DNA of 54,237 bases from Acidobacteriota bacterium (GCA_018269075.1 JAFDVJ010000027.1:1-54237); one strand, 5' to 3'; positions 33,763 to 43,842 are shown, counted from the first letter of the stretch. The notes: generated by a model not told the origin, from the sequence alone. Translations and numbers: made by a program.

Positions 33763-34072
33763 CGAAAAATATAAACTCCTCGTGTTCGATTGTTTCGGGC
33801 CGCCGGCGCGGTCAGACGAAACACTTGAAAAGATACCAGATTTCCGGCCGAAATTTCGTGAGATTTCGATGAGAAATGCGGACCGTCCCGCGAAATCGGT
33901 TCCGCATCGCGAACAATTCGCGCCGGATGAGCCAAGCGGCGGCCGGTTGTGGTAAATTTGAGTCTTAAGTCTTGAGTCTTGAGTCTTAAGTCTTTGATCA
34001 AAGACCGAAGATCAAGGACCGGACGACGACTCAGGACTCAGGACTCAGGACTCAAGACTCGAAAAAAGCCCG
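33763..34072. repeat. Gap with a large GAGTCTT/GACTCAG heptamer hairpin
   Basis: The left 200 bp show nothing recognisable. From 33961 to 34060 a GAGTCTT array, a short TTTGATC-type stretch and an inverted GACTCAG array can fold into a hairpin. It ends about 12 bases before the fructose-bisphosphatase start codon. Confidence 0.75.
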
Positions 34073-35062
<990 letters not shown>

Positions 35063-35101
35063 CCGTGAAGCTCGATCTTCGAGCTTTGATCTTTGATCTT
35101 C

Positions 35102-35293
35102 GATCATTACTGTGAAAAAAGATTGGCAATCCGGATTTCGGTACTTTTAATAGGACGCGGATGAACACAGATTAAGCGGATTTTCGCGGATTTATTTTAA
35201 AGTTATCCGCGAAAATCCTCCTAATCCGCGTTTGTCCGCGTCCTGTTAAACCAATTATTCCCGGCTCTTACGATCCTTTTCACAGTAATGATC
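35102..35293. repeat. Nested inverted repeats
   Basis: An outer pair of perfect 17-base arms (35102-35118 and 35277-35293, GATCATTACTGTGAAAA and its complement) encloses an inner hairpin. The inner arms start near 35153 with GGACGCGGATGAACACAGA and end near 35242. TTTGATC-type heptamers flank both sides. It looks like one palindromic element inserted inside another. Confidence 0.8.
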
Positions 35294-35792
35294 TTCGATC
35301 TTCGATCTTTGGACGGCGAGCCAAAAACAATGTCCGCTCGAAGCTCTCCGAGTTGAGCCGGCCAAGCCGGCGGCAGAGAATAGCTTCAGGCGCCAGCCTG
35401 TAGTCAGTGTCCAAAAAAATTCCGAAGCCCGCCGGCCGGCTTTAATTCACTGAGGCCGAACGGACTCCAGGCTGTCGCCTGGAGCTAAGAGTCAGTTTAA
35501 ATTTATAGCTTAAGGCCGCGAACACCTTTTAGATGAAATTTCGGTGAAAACGCGGCGGGGACTAAAAACAAACCAAAAAATTCTCCGCGTCTCTGCGCCT
35601 CCGCGCCTTGGCGTTGAAATATTCCAAAATGAAACGGATTTTAACGCTAAGACGCCAAGACGCAGAGGCGCGGAGCGCCGGGAAATAAAATTTCAACTTC
35701 TCTTGTCGCCCGTTCTTTTGTATGATGTAAGGCAAAAAACGGTGTTACATAAGAAAACAGACACGGGGGGAGAAATTACCGGACAGCCGGCA
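35294..35792. repeat. Repeat-filled leader of the sigma-54 activator gene
   Basis: No gene. It contains a small perfect hairpin CTCCAGGC-GCCTGGAG (35465-35484) and a long imperfect hairpin at 35583-35676 built on CTCCGCG and CGCGGAG ends, related to 40188-40265. The open frame upstream of 35793 is read from this hairpin and is judged not to be part of the protein. A TATGAT box lies near 35720, but no matching -35 is convincing. Confidence 0.55.
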
Positions 35793-37823
35793 ATGCCGGA
35801 TAATGACCGGGCGAAGCTGCTGCTCGAAATCAACAACGCGGTCGTCTCCAATCTCGATCTGCCCGCACTCCTGAGGGCCGTTTCGATCTGTCTCAAACGG
35901 ATTACCAATCACGATTTCGCGGTTTTGTTTATTTACGATCGGACGGAGGATCGGCTGCGGGCGCACGCGCTTCATTCGGAAGGCGGCGACGACACGCGCG
36001 ACCGGGGCTATTTGCTGCCGGTCGAAAACACGGTTTCGGGCACGGCGTTCAAAACGGGGCAAACGATTGTTTTTAAGCGTGCCGATCTTGAAAAATTTAC
36101 CGCGTCGGTGATGCTCGAGCTGCCGCAAAGCGCGCGCGTTCAGACCGGCTGCTGCGTCCCGCTGATCGCCCGCGGGACGGCGCTCGGCGTTTTGACGCTG
36201 ATTAGCTTTAAGAAAAATAATTTTACGAAGCAAGACGTGCGTCTGATCGAACAGGCCGTCGGACAGATCGCGATCGCGGTCGAAAACACTCTCGCATTCG
36301 AACAGACGAAGGCTCAGAACGCGCGTTTCGAGATGCTGCTCAACGCGAGCAACGCGCTTTCGGCGGTGTTCGATTTGGACGAGGTTCTGAAGGTTGCCGC
36401 GGGGATCCTGCGCCGCCACGTTCCGTTCGAGTTTGCGGGGGTGGCGCTTTACGATCGGGAAGCGCACAACTTGAAAATCCTCGCGCTCGAAAATTCGCCG
36501 CCGGATTTTCTCAAGGGCGCGCTCACGCTGCCGATCGAGGACACGCCGGACGGTCTCGCTTTCCGGACGCGCCGGATCGTCCGGCGCGGGCGCGTTGATT
36601 TCGCGGAATTTCCGTCGCCGCATATGCGTCTGGCATTCGATGCCGGCGTGCGGTCTTACTGCTGCGTGCCGCTCGTTTCGCGGAATGAGACGATCGGCGT
36701 GCTGGCGGTTGCCAACGGTTTCGAGGATTCGCTCTCGCCGGAAGACGGCGAAACGATTCAGATGATCGCCAATCAGATCGCCGGCGCGATCGAAACCGCC
36801 GTTCAGTTCAACGAGATCGAGCGGCTGAAAAATCAGTTGGCGAGCGAAAAACTCTATCTCGAAGAAGAAATTCAAAGCGAATATAACTTCGCCGAGATCG
36901 TCGGCAAAAGCGCGGCTTTGAGGTCCGTTCTGGGACAGATCGAAACGGTCGCGCCGACCGATTCCTGTGTTTTGCTTTACGGCGAGACCGGCACGGGCAA
37001 GGAATTATTTTCGCGGGCGATACATAACCTGAGCGCGCGGCGCGAGCGCACGATGGTCAAGCTGAATTGTTCGGCGATTCCGACCGGCCTGCTCGAATCG
37101 GAGCTGTTCGGTCACGAAAAAGGAGCGTTCACGGGCGCCGTCGGCCAGCGCGTCGGGCGGTTCGAACTCGCGCATAAGGGCACTTTACTGCTCGACGAGA
37201 TCGGCGACATTCCGCTCGAGCTTCAGCCGAAGCTTCTAAGAGTGCTGCAGGAAAACGAGTTCGAGCGGCTCGGGAGCTCGCGGACGATGCGGACGGACGT
37301 CCGTTTGGTGGCCGCGACCAACCGCAACCTGCGCGAGATGGTCGAAGAAAAAACATTCCGCGGCGATCTGTACTACCGGCTGAACGTGTTTCCGGTGACG
37401 ATTCCGCCGCTTCGCGAACGCCGCGAGGACATTCCGCTGCTCGCCGGGTATTTTACGAAAAAACACGCGCGGCGAATGAATAAACGCATCGAGACGATCC
37501 CGCGCGAAGCCGTCGATACGTTGTGCGATTACAGCTTTCCGGGCAACGTCCGCGAGCTTGAAAACTTCATCGAGCGCGCCGTCATCCTGACGCAGGGCGA
37601 GGAGCTGCGCCTTCCTCTTTCCGAGCTCGACCCCGATTTTCAGACGCGTTCGAAAAGCGGCCTGCCGGTCTCGGCATCGCTCGAAGAGGTCGAAAAAAAT
37701 CACATCGCCGAAGTCCTGAAAAAAACCGGCGGTAAAATCGCCGGCCGGGGCGGAGCGGCGAATGTCCTCGATCTCCCGGTTTCCACCCTGCGGCACCGTA
37801 TGAAAAAACTCGGTCTGTTGTGA
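35793..37823 (+). CDS. Sigma-54-dependent activator with two GAF domains (FhlA-like)
   Basis: A 676-residue enhancer-binding regulator. Two GAF sensor domains (about 8-165 and 180-345) precede an AAA+ domain (about 370-610). This has Walker A GETGTGKE near 396, the sigma-54 contact loop GAFTGA near 444 and Walker B LLLDEIGD near 465. A Fis-type helix-turn-helix closes the protein (LDLPVSTLRHRMKKLGLL). The ATG at 35793 is chosen because LLLEINNAVVSNLDL right after it is the normal family beginning; an in-frame GTG at 35742 is possible. The signal and target promoters are unknown; no sigma-54 promoter was recognised nearby. Confidence 0.92.
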   Translation: MPDNDRAKLLLEINNAVVSNLDLPALLRAVSICLKRITNHDFAVLFIYDRTEDRLRAHALHSEGGDDTRDRGYLLPVENTVSGTAFKTGQTIVFKRADLEKFTASVMLELPQSARVQTGCCVPLIARGTALGVLTLISFKKNNFTKQDVRLIEQAVGQIAIAVENTLAFEQTKAQNARFEMLLNASNALSAVFDLDEVLKVAAGILRRHVPFEFAGVALYDREAHNLKILALENSPPDFLKGALTLPIEDTPDGLAFRTRRIVRRGRVDFAEFPSPHMRLAFDAGVRSYCCVPLVSRNETIGVLAVANGFEDSLSPEDGETIQMIANQIAGAIETAVQFNEIERLKNQLASEKLYLEEEIQSEYNFAEIVGKSAALRSVLGQIETVAPTDSCVLLYGETGTGKELFSRAIHNLSARRERTMVKLNCSAIPTGLLESELFGHEKGAFTGAVGQRVGRFELAHKGTLLLDEIGDIPLELQPKLLRVLQENEFERLGSSRTMRTDVRLVAATNRNLREMVEEKTFRGDLYYRLNVFPVTIPPLRERREDIPLLAGYFTKKHARRMNKRIETIPREAVDTLCDYSFPGNVRELENFIERAVILTQGEELRLPLSELDPDFQTRSKSGLPVSASLEEVEKNHIAEVLKKTGGKIAGRGGAANVLDLPVSTLRHRMKKLGLL

Positions 37824-37849
37824 GCTCGAATTTCGGGGCTCCGGTTTCG

Positions 37850-37888
37850 TTTGCTGACCATATTTGGTTTTTGCTGACCGTATTTGGT
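37850..37888. promoter_or_regulatory. Two tandem 20-bp iterons, possible operator
   Basis: TTTGCTGACCATATTTGGT (37850-37868) and TTTGCTGACCGTATTTGGT (37870-37888) repeat with a period of 20 bp and differ at one base. Each holds an ACC-TATT-TGGT inverted repeat. They lie about 190 bp upstream of the EstB-like gene and right after the sigma-54 activator. CCGGTTTCGT flanks both ends. Confidence 0.5.
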
Positions 37889-38078
37889 GACCGGTTTCGT
37901 CTTTCAACTTCTTCTTCGCCGTCTCACAAACACGCCCTTCTCCAATTATTTCAATAATTCCGCGAAAAAAGCGGGTCTTCCGAATTCCGGCACCGCCGTT
38001 GCCCTTAAGAGAAGCGCGGATCGATTGCGGCAGAGCGCCGCGGGACACGCGAATAAACGAGTTTTGAAGGAGAATATT

Positions 38079-39242
38079 ATGGCAGAAATTAATGGAAGAT
38101 TTGATGAAAAATTTGCACGCGTGAGCGAATTGTTTAACTACAGTCTGGATTGCGGCGACGACATCGGGGCCTCGTTCGCGGTCTTTATCGACGGCGAACC
38201 GGTCGTCGATATCTGGGGCGGTTATTTCGACGGGACTTTTACCCGGAAATGGGACCGCGACACGATTATCACGACGCATTCGACAACGAAAACGATGACC
38301 GGAATGGCCGCGCTGGTGCTGGCGGATCGCGGGGCGCTGGATTTGAACGCGCCGGTGGCCGAATATTGGCCGGAATTTGCCCGGAACGGTAAGGAAAAAA
38401 TCCTCGTCCGCCACCTGCTCGGACACACTTCCGGTTTGGCGGGCTGGACCGAAGACGTCACCTGGGAAGATGTCTACGACCTCGAAAAATCCTCCGATCT
38501 GCTGGCGAAGCAGGCTCCCTGGTGGGAGCCCGGAACGGCCAGCGGCTACCACGGCGTAACGCAGGGCCATCTCGTCAGCGGGGTCATTCAGCGCATTACG
38601 GGCAAAACTCTCGGGCGCTTTTTTGCCGACGAAATCGCGACCCCGCTCGGCGCGGATTATCACATCGGGGCGGGCCCGGAGCTCGATCACCGGGTCGCGC
38701 CGTTCGTACAGGCGGTTCCCGAACAGGGCCTGAGCGGCAATCCGATGCTCGACCGCATCGCCTATAATCCGAATCTGAATCCGGTCACTTCGTCGAGCAT
38801 CCCGTGGCGCCGCGCCGAAATCGGGGCCGCCAACGGGCAGGGGAACGCCCGTGCGGTGGCGACGATCCATTCGGCGCTGGTGGCCGAAAAAGTGAACGGC
38901 GTCAATCTATTGTCCGCGGCCGGCCGGCTGCGGGTTCTGGAACAGCAGTCCACCGGCCTCGATCTGCTGCTCGGCGTTCCCGTTCGCTGGGGAATGGGTT
39001 TCTGTCTGGAATCGCCGCTTTTCGCCAATCCGCTCGGCCACCGGCTCGCCTATTGGGGCGGCAACGGCGGCTCGCTCGGCTATGTCGATTTCGATGAACG
39101 GATGGCCGTCAGCTTTGTGATGAACCGCTGGATTGAAGGGCCGTATGAATACGGACGTTATCAGCGCCTCGTGAAAACGGTCTACGAATGTCTGGCCGCG
39201 GGCGGAGAGCGTAAATCAAGAACGACGCCCGCTCATCAGTGA
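38079..39242 (+). CDS. EstB/class C beta-lactamase-type serine hydrolase
   Basis: A 387-residue penicillin-binding-protein-like esterase or peptidase. The serine motif STTK gives Ser68 and Lys71. The tyrosine motif is likely in SGYHG near residue 158, and a GGNGGSLGY motif near the C-terminus matches the third active-site box. No signal peptide is present, so it is probably a cytoplasmic esterase rather than a true beta-lactamase. The ATG at 38079 has a strong ribosome site (AAGGAG). Natural substrate unknown. Confidence 0.88.
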   Translation: MAEINGRFDEKFARVSELFNYSLDCGDDIGASFAVFIDGEPVVDIWGGYFDGTFTRKWDRDTIITTHSTTKTMTGMAALVLADRGALDLNAPVAEYWPEFARNGKEKILVRHLLGHTSGLAGWTEDVTWEDVYDLEKSSDLLAKQAPWWEPGTASGYHGVTQGHLVSGVIQRITGKTLGRFFADEIATPLGADYHIGAGPELDHRVAPFVQAVPEQGLSGNPMLDRIAYNPNLNPVTSSSIPWRRAEIGAANGQGNARAVATIHSALVAEKVNGVNLLSAAGRLRVLEQQSTGLDLLLGVPVRWGMGFCLESPLFANPLGHRLAYWGGNGGSLGYVDFDERMAVSFVMNRWIEGPYEYGRYQRLVKTVYECLAAGGERKSRTTPAHQ

Positions 39243-39359
39243 GCGGGAGACGGTTTCCGTCGGCAGAATGAAGAATTTTGAGACGGGAATAAAAAATCGG
39301 TGAATTCGGCCGTGGCCGAATTCACTGATCGCGGATTTCATTTGGTCGGGGGAATATCT

Positions 39360-40100
39360 ATGAGACAAGGGAGTATTTTTGAATGGTTTGCCGGTTTTAC
39401 GGCGGTCTTTTTGCTGTTTCACCTGAGCGCCGGGTGGCTCGGCAGCGACCGCGGACAGTTCGGGGTTCCGATCGGGCTGATCGTCGTCGTCGCGACCGTT
39501 TCGGCGGAACGGCTTCTTTTCGGATTATCGTGGAAAGCGGCGGCGGCGGCGATCGGACTCGGACGACCGGCGGGACGCGGAGTTTTGGCGGCGGCCGTCG
39601 TTTCCTTGCTGCTGCTGTTTGCGATCCCGTTTTTCGCGGCGGCGACGAATGTTTCGTTCGATCTTCAAGAGGCCTGGTCGCGAATCGTGCCGGGACTGTT
39701 TTTTCAAGCCGGGATCGCCGAAGAAACGCTCTTCCGGGGTTATCTGTTCGGACATCTGCGCCGGCGTCATAATTATTGGAAAGCCGCCCTGCTGGCCGCC
39801 GTTCCGTTTGCTCTCGTTCATCTGATCCTCTTTTATTCGCTGCCCGCGGCGCTGGCGGCGGCTTCGATATTGCTGGCGGTGGCGATGTCGCTTCCGCTCT
39901 CGCGGCTTTTCGAACTGGGGGGAAACAGTATCTGGGCGCCGTCAATCCTGCATTTTACGGTGCAGGGCGGCGTTAAGCTGCTGACGGCGTCGGGCGAGTC
40001 GGCGGGGCTGTTTCCTTTTTTCTGGATCGCTGCCTGTGCCGTGATTCCGTTCGGCGTTTACGCCGTTCGCGGAAAAGACGGCCGAGCTTTCGGCGGTTGA
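39360..40100 (+). CDS. CPBP-family intramembrane glutamic protease (Abi/CAAX type)
   Basis: A 246-residue polytopic membrane protein with about seven hydrophobic segments. The family motif EETLFRG lies near residue 120 and a second-motif FALVH near 150, supplying the Glu-Glu-Arg and His residues. Such proteins cut membrane peptides or act in bacteriocin immunity; the role here is unknown. The ATG at 39360 follows GGGGGAA at a workable distance; an upstream GTG at 39300 is less likely. It converges with the transporter gene, separated by a bidirectional hairpin. Confidence 0.85.
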   Translation: MRQGSIFEWFAGFTAVFLLFHLSAGWLGSDRGQFGVPIGLIVVVATVSAERLLFGLSWKAAAAAIGLGRPAGRGVLAAAVVSLLLLFAIPFFAAATNVSFDLQEAWSRIVPGLFFQAGIAEETLFRGYLFGHLRRRHNYWKAALLAAVPFALVHLILFYSLPAALAAASILLAVAMSLPLSRLFELGGNSIWAPSILHFTVQGGVKLLTASGESAGLFPFFWIAACAVIPFGVYAVRGKDGRAFGG

Positions 40101-40187
40101 CGGGTTGCGCGATCGCGGCGGCGATTTGGCGAAACCGGTTAACGAAAAAAAAGCTCGATGTCCGAGTTGATGCGGATAAAAAAAATT

Positions 40188-40265
40188 CTCCGCGTCTTTG
40201 CGTCTCCGCATCTTTGCGTTGAAATATTTCAAAACGAAACTGGATTTCAACGTAGAGGCGCGGAG
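40188..40265. terminator. Bidirectional terminator hairpin
   Basis: CTCCGCG at the left pairs with CGCGGAG at the right of a long imperfect stem. On the plus strand the stem is followed by TTTTTTT; on the minus strand the other end is followed by a run of eight T. It lies between the convergent protease and transporter genes, so it should end both transcripts. It shares its sequence with the hairpin at 35583-35676. Confidence 0.75.
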
Positions 40266-40270
40266 TTTTT

Positions 40271-41734
40271 TTATTCGGTCTCGATCCGTGCCGGTTCGAG
40301 GCGCGGCGCGAGCAGGTGAATGACGAGCAGCGCGACGAGGTAGGCCGAAGCCGCGATGATAAAGATCGGAACGTAGCTGCCGGTCGTGTCGAGGATGTAG
40401 CCGACGATCGGCGAAATTATCATTCCGCCGACCGCGCCGGCCATTCCGCCGATTCCGACGACCGAGCCGACCGCCTGTTTCGGGAACATATCCGAGGCCG
40501 TCGTGAAGATGTTCGCCGACCAGCCCTGATGCGCCGCCGCCGCGATGCCGATCAGAATGACCGCGGCCCACAAACTCGACGTGATCGAAGCGAAAACGAT
40601 CGGGACGACCGCCAGCGCGCAGATCAGCATCGCGAACTTGCGGGATTTATTGATCGACCAGCCGCGTTTGATCAACGTCGACGAAATATAGCCGCCGCCG
40701 ATGCTGCCGATATCGGCGATGATATAGATCACGGCCAGCGGCAGACCGAAGTTCTTGAGATCGAGATTGTGTTTTTTGAAGAGAAAGTCGGGCAGCCAGA
40801 ACAGATAAACCCACCAGATCGGATCGGTCAGAAATTTTCCGAGCGCGAAGGCCCACGTCTGCCGGTAGGGAATCAGCCGCGCCCACGAAATCTTGACCGG
40901 CGTTTCCGGCGGATCGCTCTGAATATAATCGAGTTCGGCTTTGCTCAAGCGCGGATGCTCTTCGGGCCGGCGGTAAATGAGGAGCCAGAAAAACAGCCAG
41001 ATGAAACCGATCACGCCGGTCAGAATAAAGGCTTCGTACCAGCCGTAGGCGGCGACGATGATCGGCACCACGAGCGGCGTGGCGAGCGCGCCGACGTTGG
41101 TGCCGGCATTGAAAACGCCGGTCGCCAGCGCGCGTTCCTTTTTCGGAAACCATTCGGCGACGGTCTTGATCGAAGCCGGGAAGTTTCCCGCTTCGCCGAG
41201 GCCGAGCAGAAACCGGACGATCATAAAACCGATGATCGAAGCCGAAAACGTGATCGCCGCCGCTTTATAACCGAACAGCGCGGCGACCGACGCGACGACC
41301 GAAAGCCCGACGACGCCGATCGGGACGGCCCAGGCGTGCAGCAGCGCGGCCACGCTCCATAACGTGATCGAGAACGAAAAACCTTTTTTCGTTCCGAATC
41401 TGTCCATCAGATTTCCGACGAACAGCAGGCCGATGGCGTAAGCCGCCTGAAACGAAAAAATGATCCAGCTGTATTCCGATTCCGACCAGTTGAATTCCGC
41501 CGCGAGGGTCGGTTTCAGAATCCCGATCACCTGCCGGTCGACATAGTTGACGGTGGCCGCGAAAAAAAGCAGCGTGCAGATCATCCAGCGATAATTGCCG
41601 ACCCGGGCCGGCGGTTCTTCCGCCGCGGAAATGGCGGCCGCGGTCGCGCTTGCGCCGGCTTCCTCGGGCGGAGAAATATCCGTTTGGGATTTCGGACGTT
41701 CCGTTTCTTCGTAAATATCGCTTGTCTCTTTCAT
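40271..41734 (-). CDS. exuT: Hexuronate transporter, MFS anion:cation symporter family
   Basis: A 487-residue inner-membrane symporter, likely importing galacturonate or glucuronate with protons. About twelve membrane helices follow a 45-residue Ala/Glu-rich cytoplasmic tail. Family features include NYVDRQVIGILKPTL in helix 1, MDRFGTKKGF in the 2-3 loop and GLGEAGNFPASIKTVAEWFP in helix 4-5, as in ExuT. It is the last gene of the leftward SDR-M24-transporter unit that starts near an ATTGGT-type operator at 43821. Substrate choice within the hexuronates is inferred from context. Confidence 0.88.
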   Translation of the reverse strand: MKETSDIYEETERPKSQTDISPPEEAGASATAAAISAAEEPPARVGNYRWMICTLLFFAATVNYVDRQVIGILKPTLAAEFNWSESEYSWIIFSFQAAYAIGLLFVGNLMDRFGTKKGFSFSITLWSVAALLHAWAVPIGVVGLSVVASVAALFGYKAAAITFSASIIGFMIVRFLLGLGEAGNFPASIKTVAEWFPKKERALATGVFNAGTNVGALATPLVVPIIVAAYGWYEAFILTGVIGFIWLFFWLLIYRRPEEHPRLSKAELDYIQSDPPETPVKISWARLIPYRQTWAFALGKFLTDPIWWVYLFWLPDFLFKKHNLDLKNFGLPLAVIYIIADIGSIGGGYISSTLIKRGWSINKSRKFAMLICALAVVPIVFASITSSLWAAVILIGIAAAAHQGWSANIFTTASDMFPKQAVGSVVGIGGMAGAVGGMIISPIVGYILDTTGSYVPIFIIAASAYLVALLVIHLLAPRLEPARIETE

Positions 41735-41770
41735 TGCTTTTAACCTCGCATCGGTAAATATAATTTCTAG

Positions 41771-42892
41771 TTAAAGACTTAAAACAGCGGGAGCAAAAAA
41801 GCTTCGGCCGTCGATCTCGACCGGAATGCGCGGAAAATCCGGAGTTGCGGTGATGACTTCGATTTTGCCGCCGGCGTTCAGAAGTACGGTTTCCTCGGCC
41901 TTCGTGCCGGTGATCGACGGGTTCCACGCGAAGGCCTGATTCGGCCGGACGATCTCGCCGGATTTCGGGTGCGCCGTCCAGTCGCGCGATTTATAGCCGG
42001 CCGCGCCGCCCTGATGATGGCGGTCGAGCTCGTCGCCGAAGCCGTTTTCGCGATACGCGGCGGCGGCTTTCGCGTAGATCTCCGCGCCGGTCGCGCCGGG
42101 CCGCGTCGCCGCCAGAAACGCCGCGAAAACGCGGGCGACCGCCCCGGTTTTGGTTTTCAGGTCGTCCGGCACGGCGCCCGCGCAGACGATCCGCGAAAGG
42201 CTCGCGACGAGGCCCGCGCGCCGCGCGCAGACGGCGATCAAAAGCGTTTTGCGCCAGATATTTTCGGTCGGCACCGGATGCCGGAATTTTGCGATCCGGT
42301 CGTCGGCGCCGGCGAGCGTGACGATCGAGTCGATCCCGCGTCGGGCGAGCGCGTCCTTTGTTTTACGCGCGATCTCGATTTCGGTTTCGCCGGGCGCGAT
42401 TTCCGTGAAAATCTCGCCGAGCGCCGCGCCGGCGTCGCGGCCGAGGCTTCGATAGCGCTCGATCTCGGCGTCCGTCAATTCGTAACGGCAGCGCGCGATC
42501 AGGTTTTCGACCGAACGCACGCGCGGGTCGAGCAGCAGATCGGTCGCGAGCGGCCCGTCGTCGGTTAACAGCGCTTTCGCCCGCTCGATGACGAAATCGC
42601 CGGCCGCCTTTTCGTCCTGCCACGCGAATTCGACCGGCTCGAAATCGGCGGCCGAAATCTCTTCGGCGAGAATGCGCGGCAGCTCGATATTGCTCGCGAG
42701 CACGAATTTCCGGCCGTCGGCGCGGTAAAGCAGCGCGCAGGCGCCATTTTCGATGCTCGCGTTGACGCGGTTCGAGCGGCCGCCGGTCGCCCACGCGAAA
42801 TTATGCTGCGCGTTCAAAAGCACGCCGCCCAGTCGTTCGGCCGCGAGCATCGCCCGCAAACGTTCGGTTTTGATCTCGATTTCGCCGGTCAC
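41771..42892 (-). CDS. M24-like (creatinase/aminopeptidase P fold) protein lacking most metal ligands
   Basis: A 373-residue two-domain protein. The N-terminal creatinase-type domain (about 5-130) is followed by a pita-bread-like domain (about 140-370). In active M24 enzymes two Asp ligands lie in a GxxxxGYxxDxxR segment. Here the matching segment reads AVCARRAGLVASLSRIVCAG, without Asp. A His (HHQGGAAGY) and one Glu (KAEETVLL) remain. It is therefore probably not a classical metallopeptidase. A GTG at 42892 is taken as start because the upstream frame is read from a repeat hairpin. It sits between the SDR and transporter genes, which suggests a link to uronate use, unknown in detail. Confidence 0.72.
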   Translation of the reverse strand: MTGEIEIKTERLRAMLAAERLGGVLLNAQHNFAWATGGRSNRVNASIENGACALLYRADGRKFVLASNIELPRILAEEISAADFEPVEFAWQDEKAAGDFVIERAKALLTDDGPLATDLLLDPRVRSVENLIARCRYELTDAEIERYRSLGRDAGAALGEIFTEIAPGETEIEIARKTKDALARRGIDSIVTLAGADDRIAKFRHPVPTENIWRKTLLIAVCARRAGLVASLSRIVCAGAVPDDLKTKTGAVARVFAAFLAATRPGATGAEIYAKAAAAYRENGFGDELDRHHQGGAAGYKSRDWTAHPKSGEIVRPNQAFAWNPSITGTKAEETVLLNAGGKIEVITATPDFPRIPVEIDGRSFFAPAVLSL

Positions 42893-42908
42893 CGGAAAAA
42901 ATAATGAT

Positions 42909-43005
42909 TTAACGCGAAGCCGCAAAGGCGCAAAAGCGCAAAGGGTTTTGAGAAAAACTATGAAAAAAAACTTCGCGTCTTTGCGCCCTTGCGGCTTCGC
43001 GTTAA
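42909..43005. repeat. Long inverted repeat (CGCGAAGCCGCAAAGG family)
   Basis: TTAACGCGAAGCCGCAAAGG at the left is complementary to the right end (GCGGCTTCGCGTTAA), with imperfect pairing across about 35-base arms. It lies inside the putative leftward operon, between the SDR stop and the M24-like start. Confidence 0.8.
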
Positions 43006-43011
43006 AAAGAC

Positions 43012-43788
43012 TTACTGGTTGACGCCCGAGGCGAGAAAGCCGCCGTCGACCACCAGCACCTCGCCGGTCACGAAGCTGGCCGCGTCCGAAGCGAGAAAAA
43101 CGGCCGCGCCGGCGAGCTCTTCGACCTGCCCGAAACGGCCCATCGGCGTCCGCACCTGAAACTCGCGGCCGCGCTCGGATTCTTCGAGCAGCTGCCGGTT
43201 GAGATCGGTCTTGAAAACGCCCGGCGCGATCGCGTTGACGTTGACGCCGCGCCGCGCCCATTCGATCGCGAGCGATTTCGTGAGGCTCGCGACCGCCGCC
43301 TTCGAGGCCGCGTAGGCGGCGACTTCGTAGAGCGCGACGAAGGTCGAGAGCGACGCGATGTTGATGATCCGGCCGTAACCCTGTTCGAGCATCTGCCGGC
43401 CGAAGACCTGACAGGCGCGCAAGGTGCCGGTCAGATTCGTCTCGATGATCGCGTCCCAGTCTTCCTCGGGAAAATCGACCGTCGGCGCGCGTTTCGTGCG
43501 GCCGGCGGAATTGACCAGAATGTCGACGCGGCCGAATTCCCGGAGGCATTCGTCGAGCAGGTTTTGGAGCGAATTCTTGTCGCCGACGTCGGACGCGACG
43601 CGCAGCGTGCGGCGGCCGCGCTCCTCGATCTCGCGCGCCGCCGTTTCGACCTGTTCGGCGCGCCGCGACGTGCAGACGACATCCGCGCCGGCCTCGGCGA
43701 GCCCGTGCGCGATCGCCCGCCCGATGCCCGAGGTGCCGCCGACGACGACGGCCGTGCGGCCGGTTAAATCTAATTTGGCAAAGCTCAT
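43012..43788 (-). CDS. SDR-family oxidoreductase (candidate uronate reductase)
   Basis: A 258-residue classical short-chain dehydrogenase: TGxxxGIG nucleotide motif (VGGTSGIG, about 17-24), NSAG in place of NNAG, catalytic Ser (NIASLS), and the YAASK tyrosine-lysine pair. It resembles gluconate 5-dehydrogenase and KduD. A separate, clearer KduD lies at 51301, so this one probably has another substrate. It is divergent from the NagB-like/UxaA operon and shares its regulatory region, which suggests it supplies the missing tagaturonate or fructuronate reductase step. That is inference. It starts an apparent leftward operon with the M24-like and transporter genes. Confidence 0.82.
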   Translation of the reverse strand: MSFAKLDLTGRTAVVVGGTSGIGRAIAHGLAEAGADVVCTSRRAEQVETAAREIEERGRRTLRVASDVGDKNSLQNLLDECLREFGRVDILVNSAGRTKRAPTVDFPEEDWDAIIETNLTGTLRACQVFGRQMLEQGYGRIINIASLSTFVALYEVAAYAASKAAVASLTKSLAIEWARRGVNVNAIAPGVFKTDLNRQLLEESERGREFQVRTPMGRFGQVEELAGAAVFLASDAASFVTGEVLVVDGGFLASGVNQ

Positions 43789-43813
43789 AACTAAATTAAA
43801 ATATTATGAAAAG

Positions 43814-43842
43814 ATAATTAAAAGGTATTACCATTTGGTAAA
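43814..43842 (-). promoter_or_regulatory. Possible leftward promoter with degenerate uronate-type operator
   Basis: On the minus strand a weak -35 (TTTACC, 43837-43842) and a weak -10 (AATTAT, 43814-43819) are 17 bp apart. The spacer holds AATGGTAATACCTTT (43821-43835 on the minus strand), which keeps GGT-n3-ACC of the operator. The start would be near 43807, about 20 bases from the SDR start codon. Confidence 0.45.

Noticed and set aside
35245..35262. Half operator TTAAACCAATTA upstream of the sigma-54 activator
   Set aside because: Only one half matches; the left half is too different and it lies inside a repeat element.
35544..35792. 83-codon N-terminal extension of the sigma-54 activator
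   Set aside because: It is read from a repeat hairpin, and the family normally begins right at the ATG at 35793.
42893..43549. N-terminal extension of the M24-like protein over the SDR gene
   Set aside because: It crosses a repeat hairpin and runs antisense-frame through the SDR coding region.
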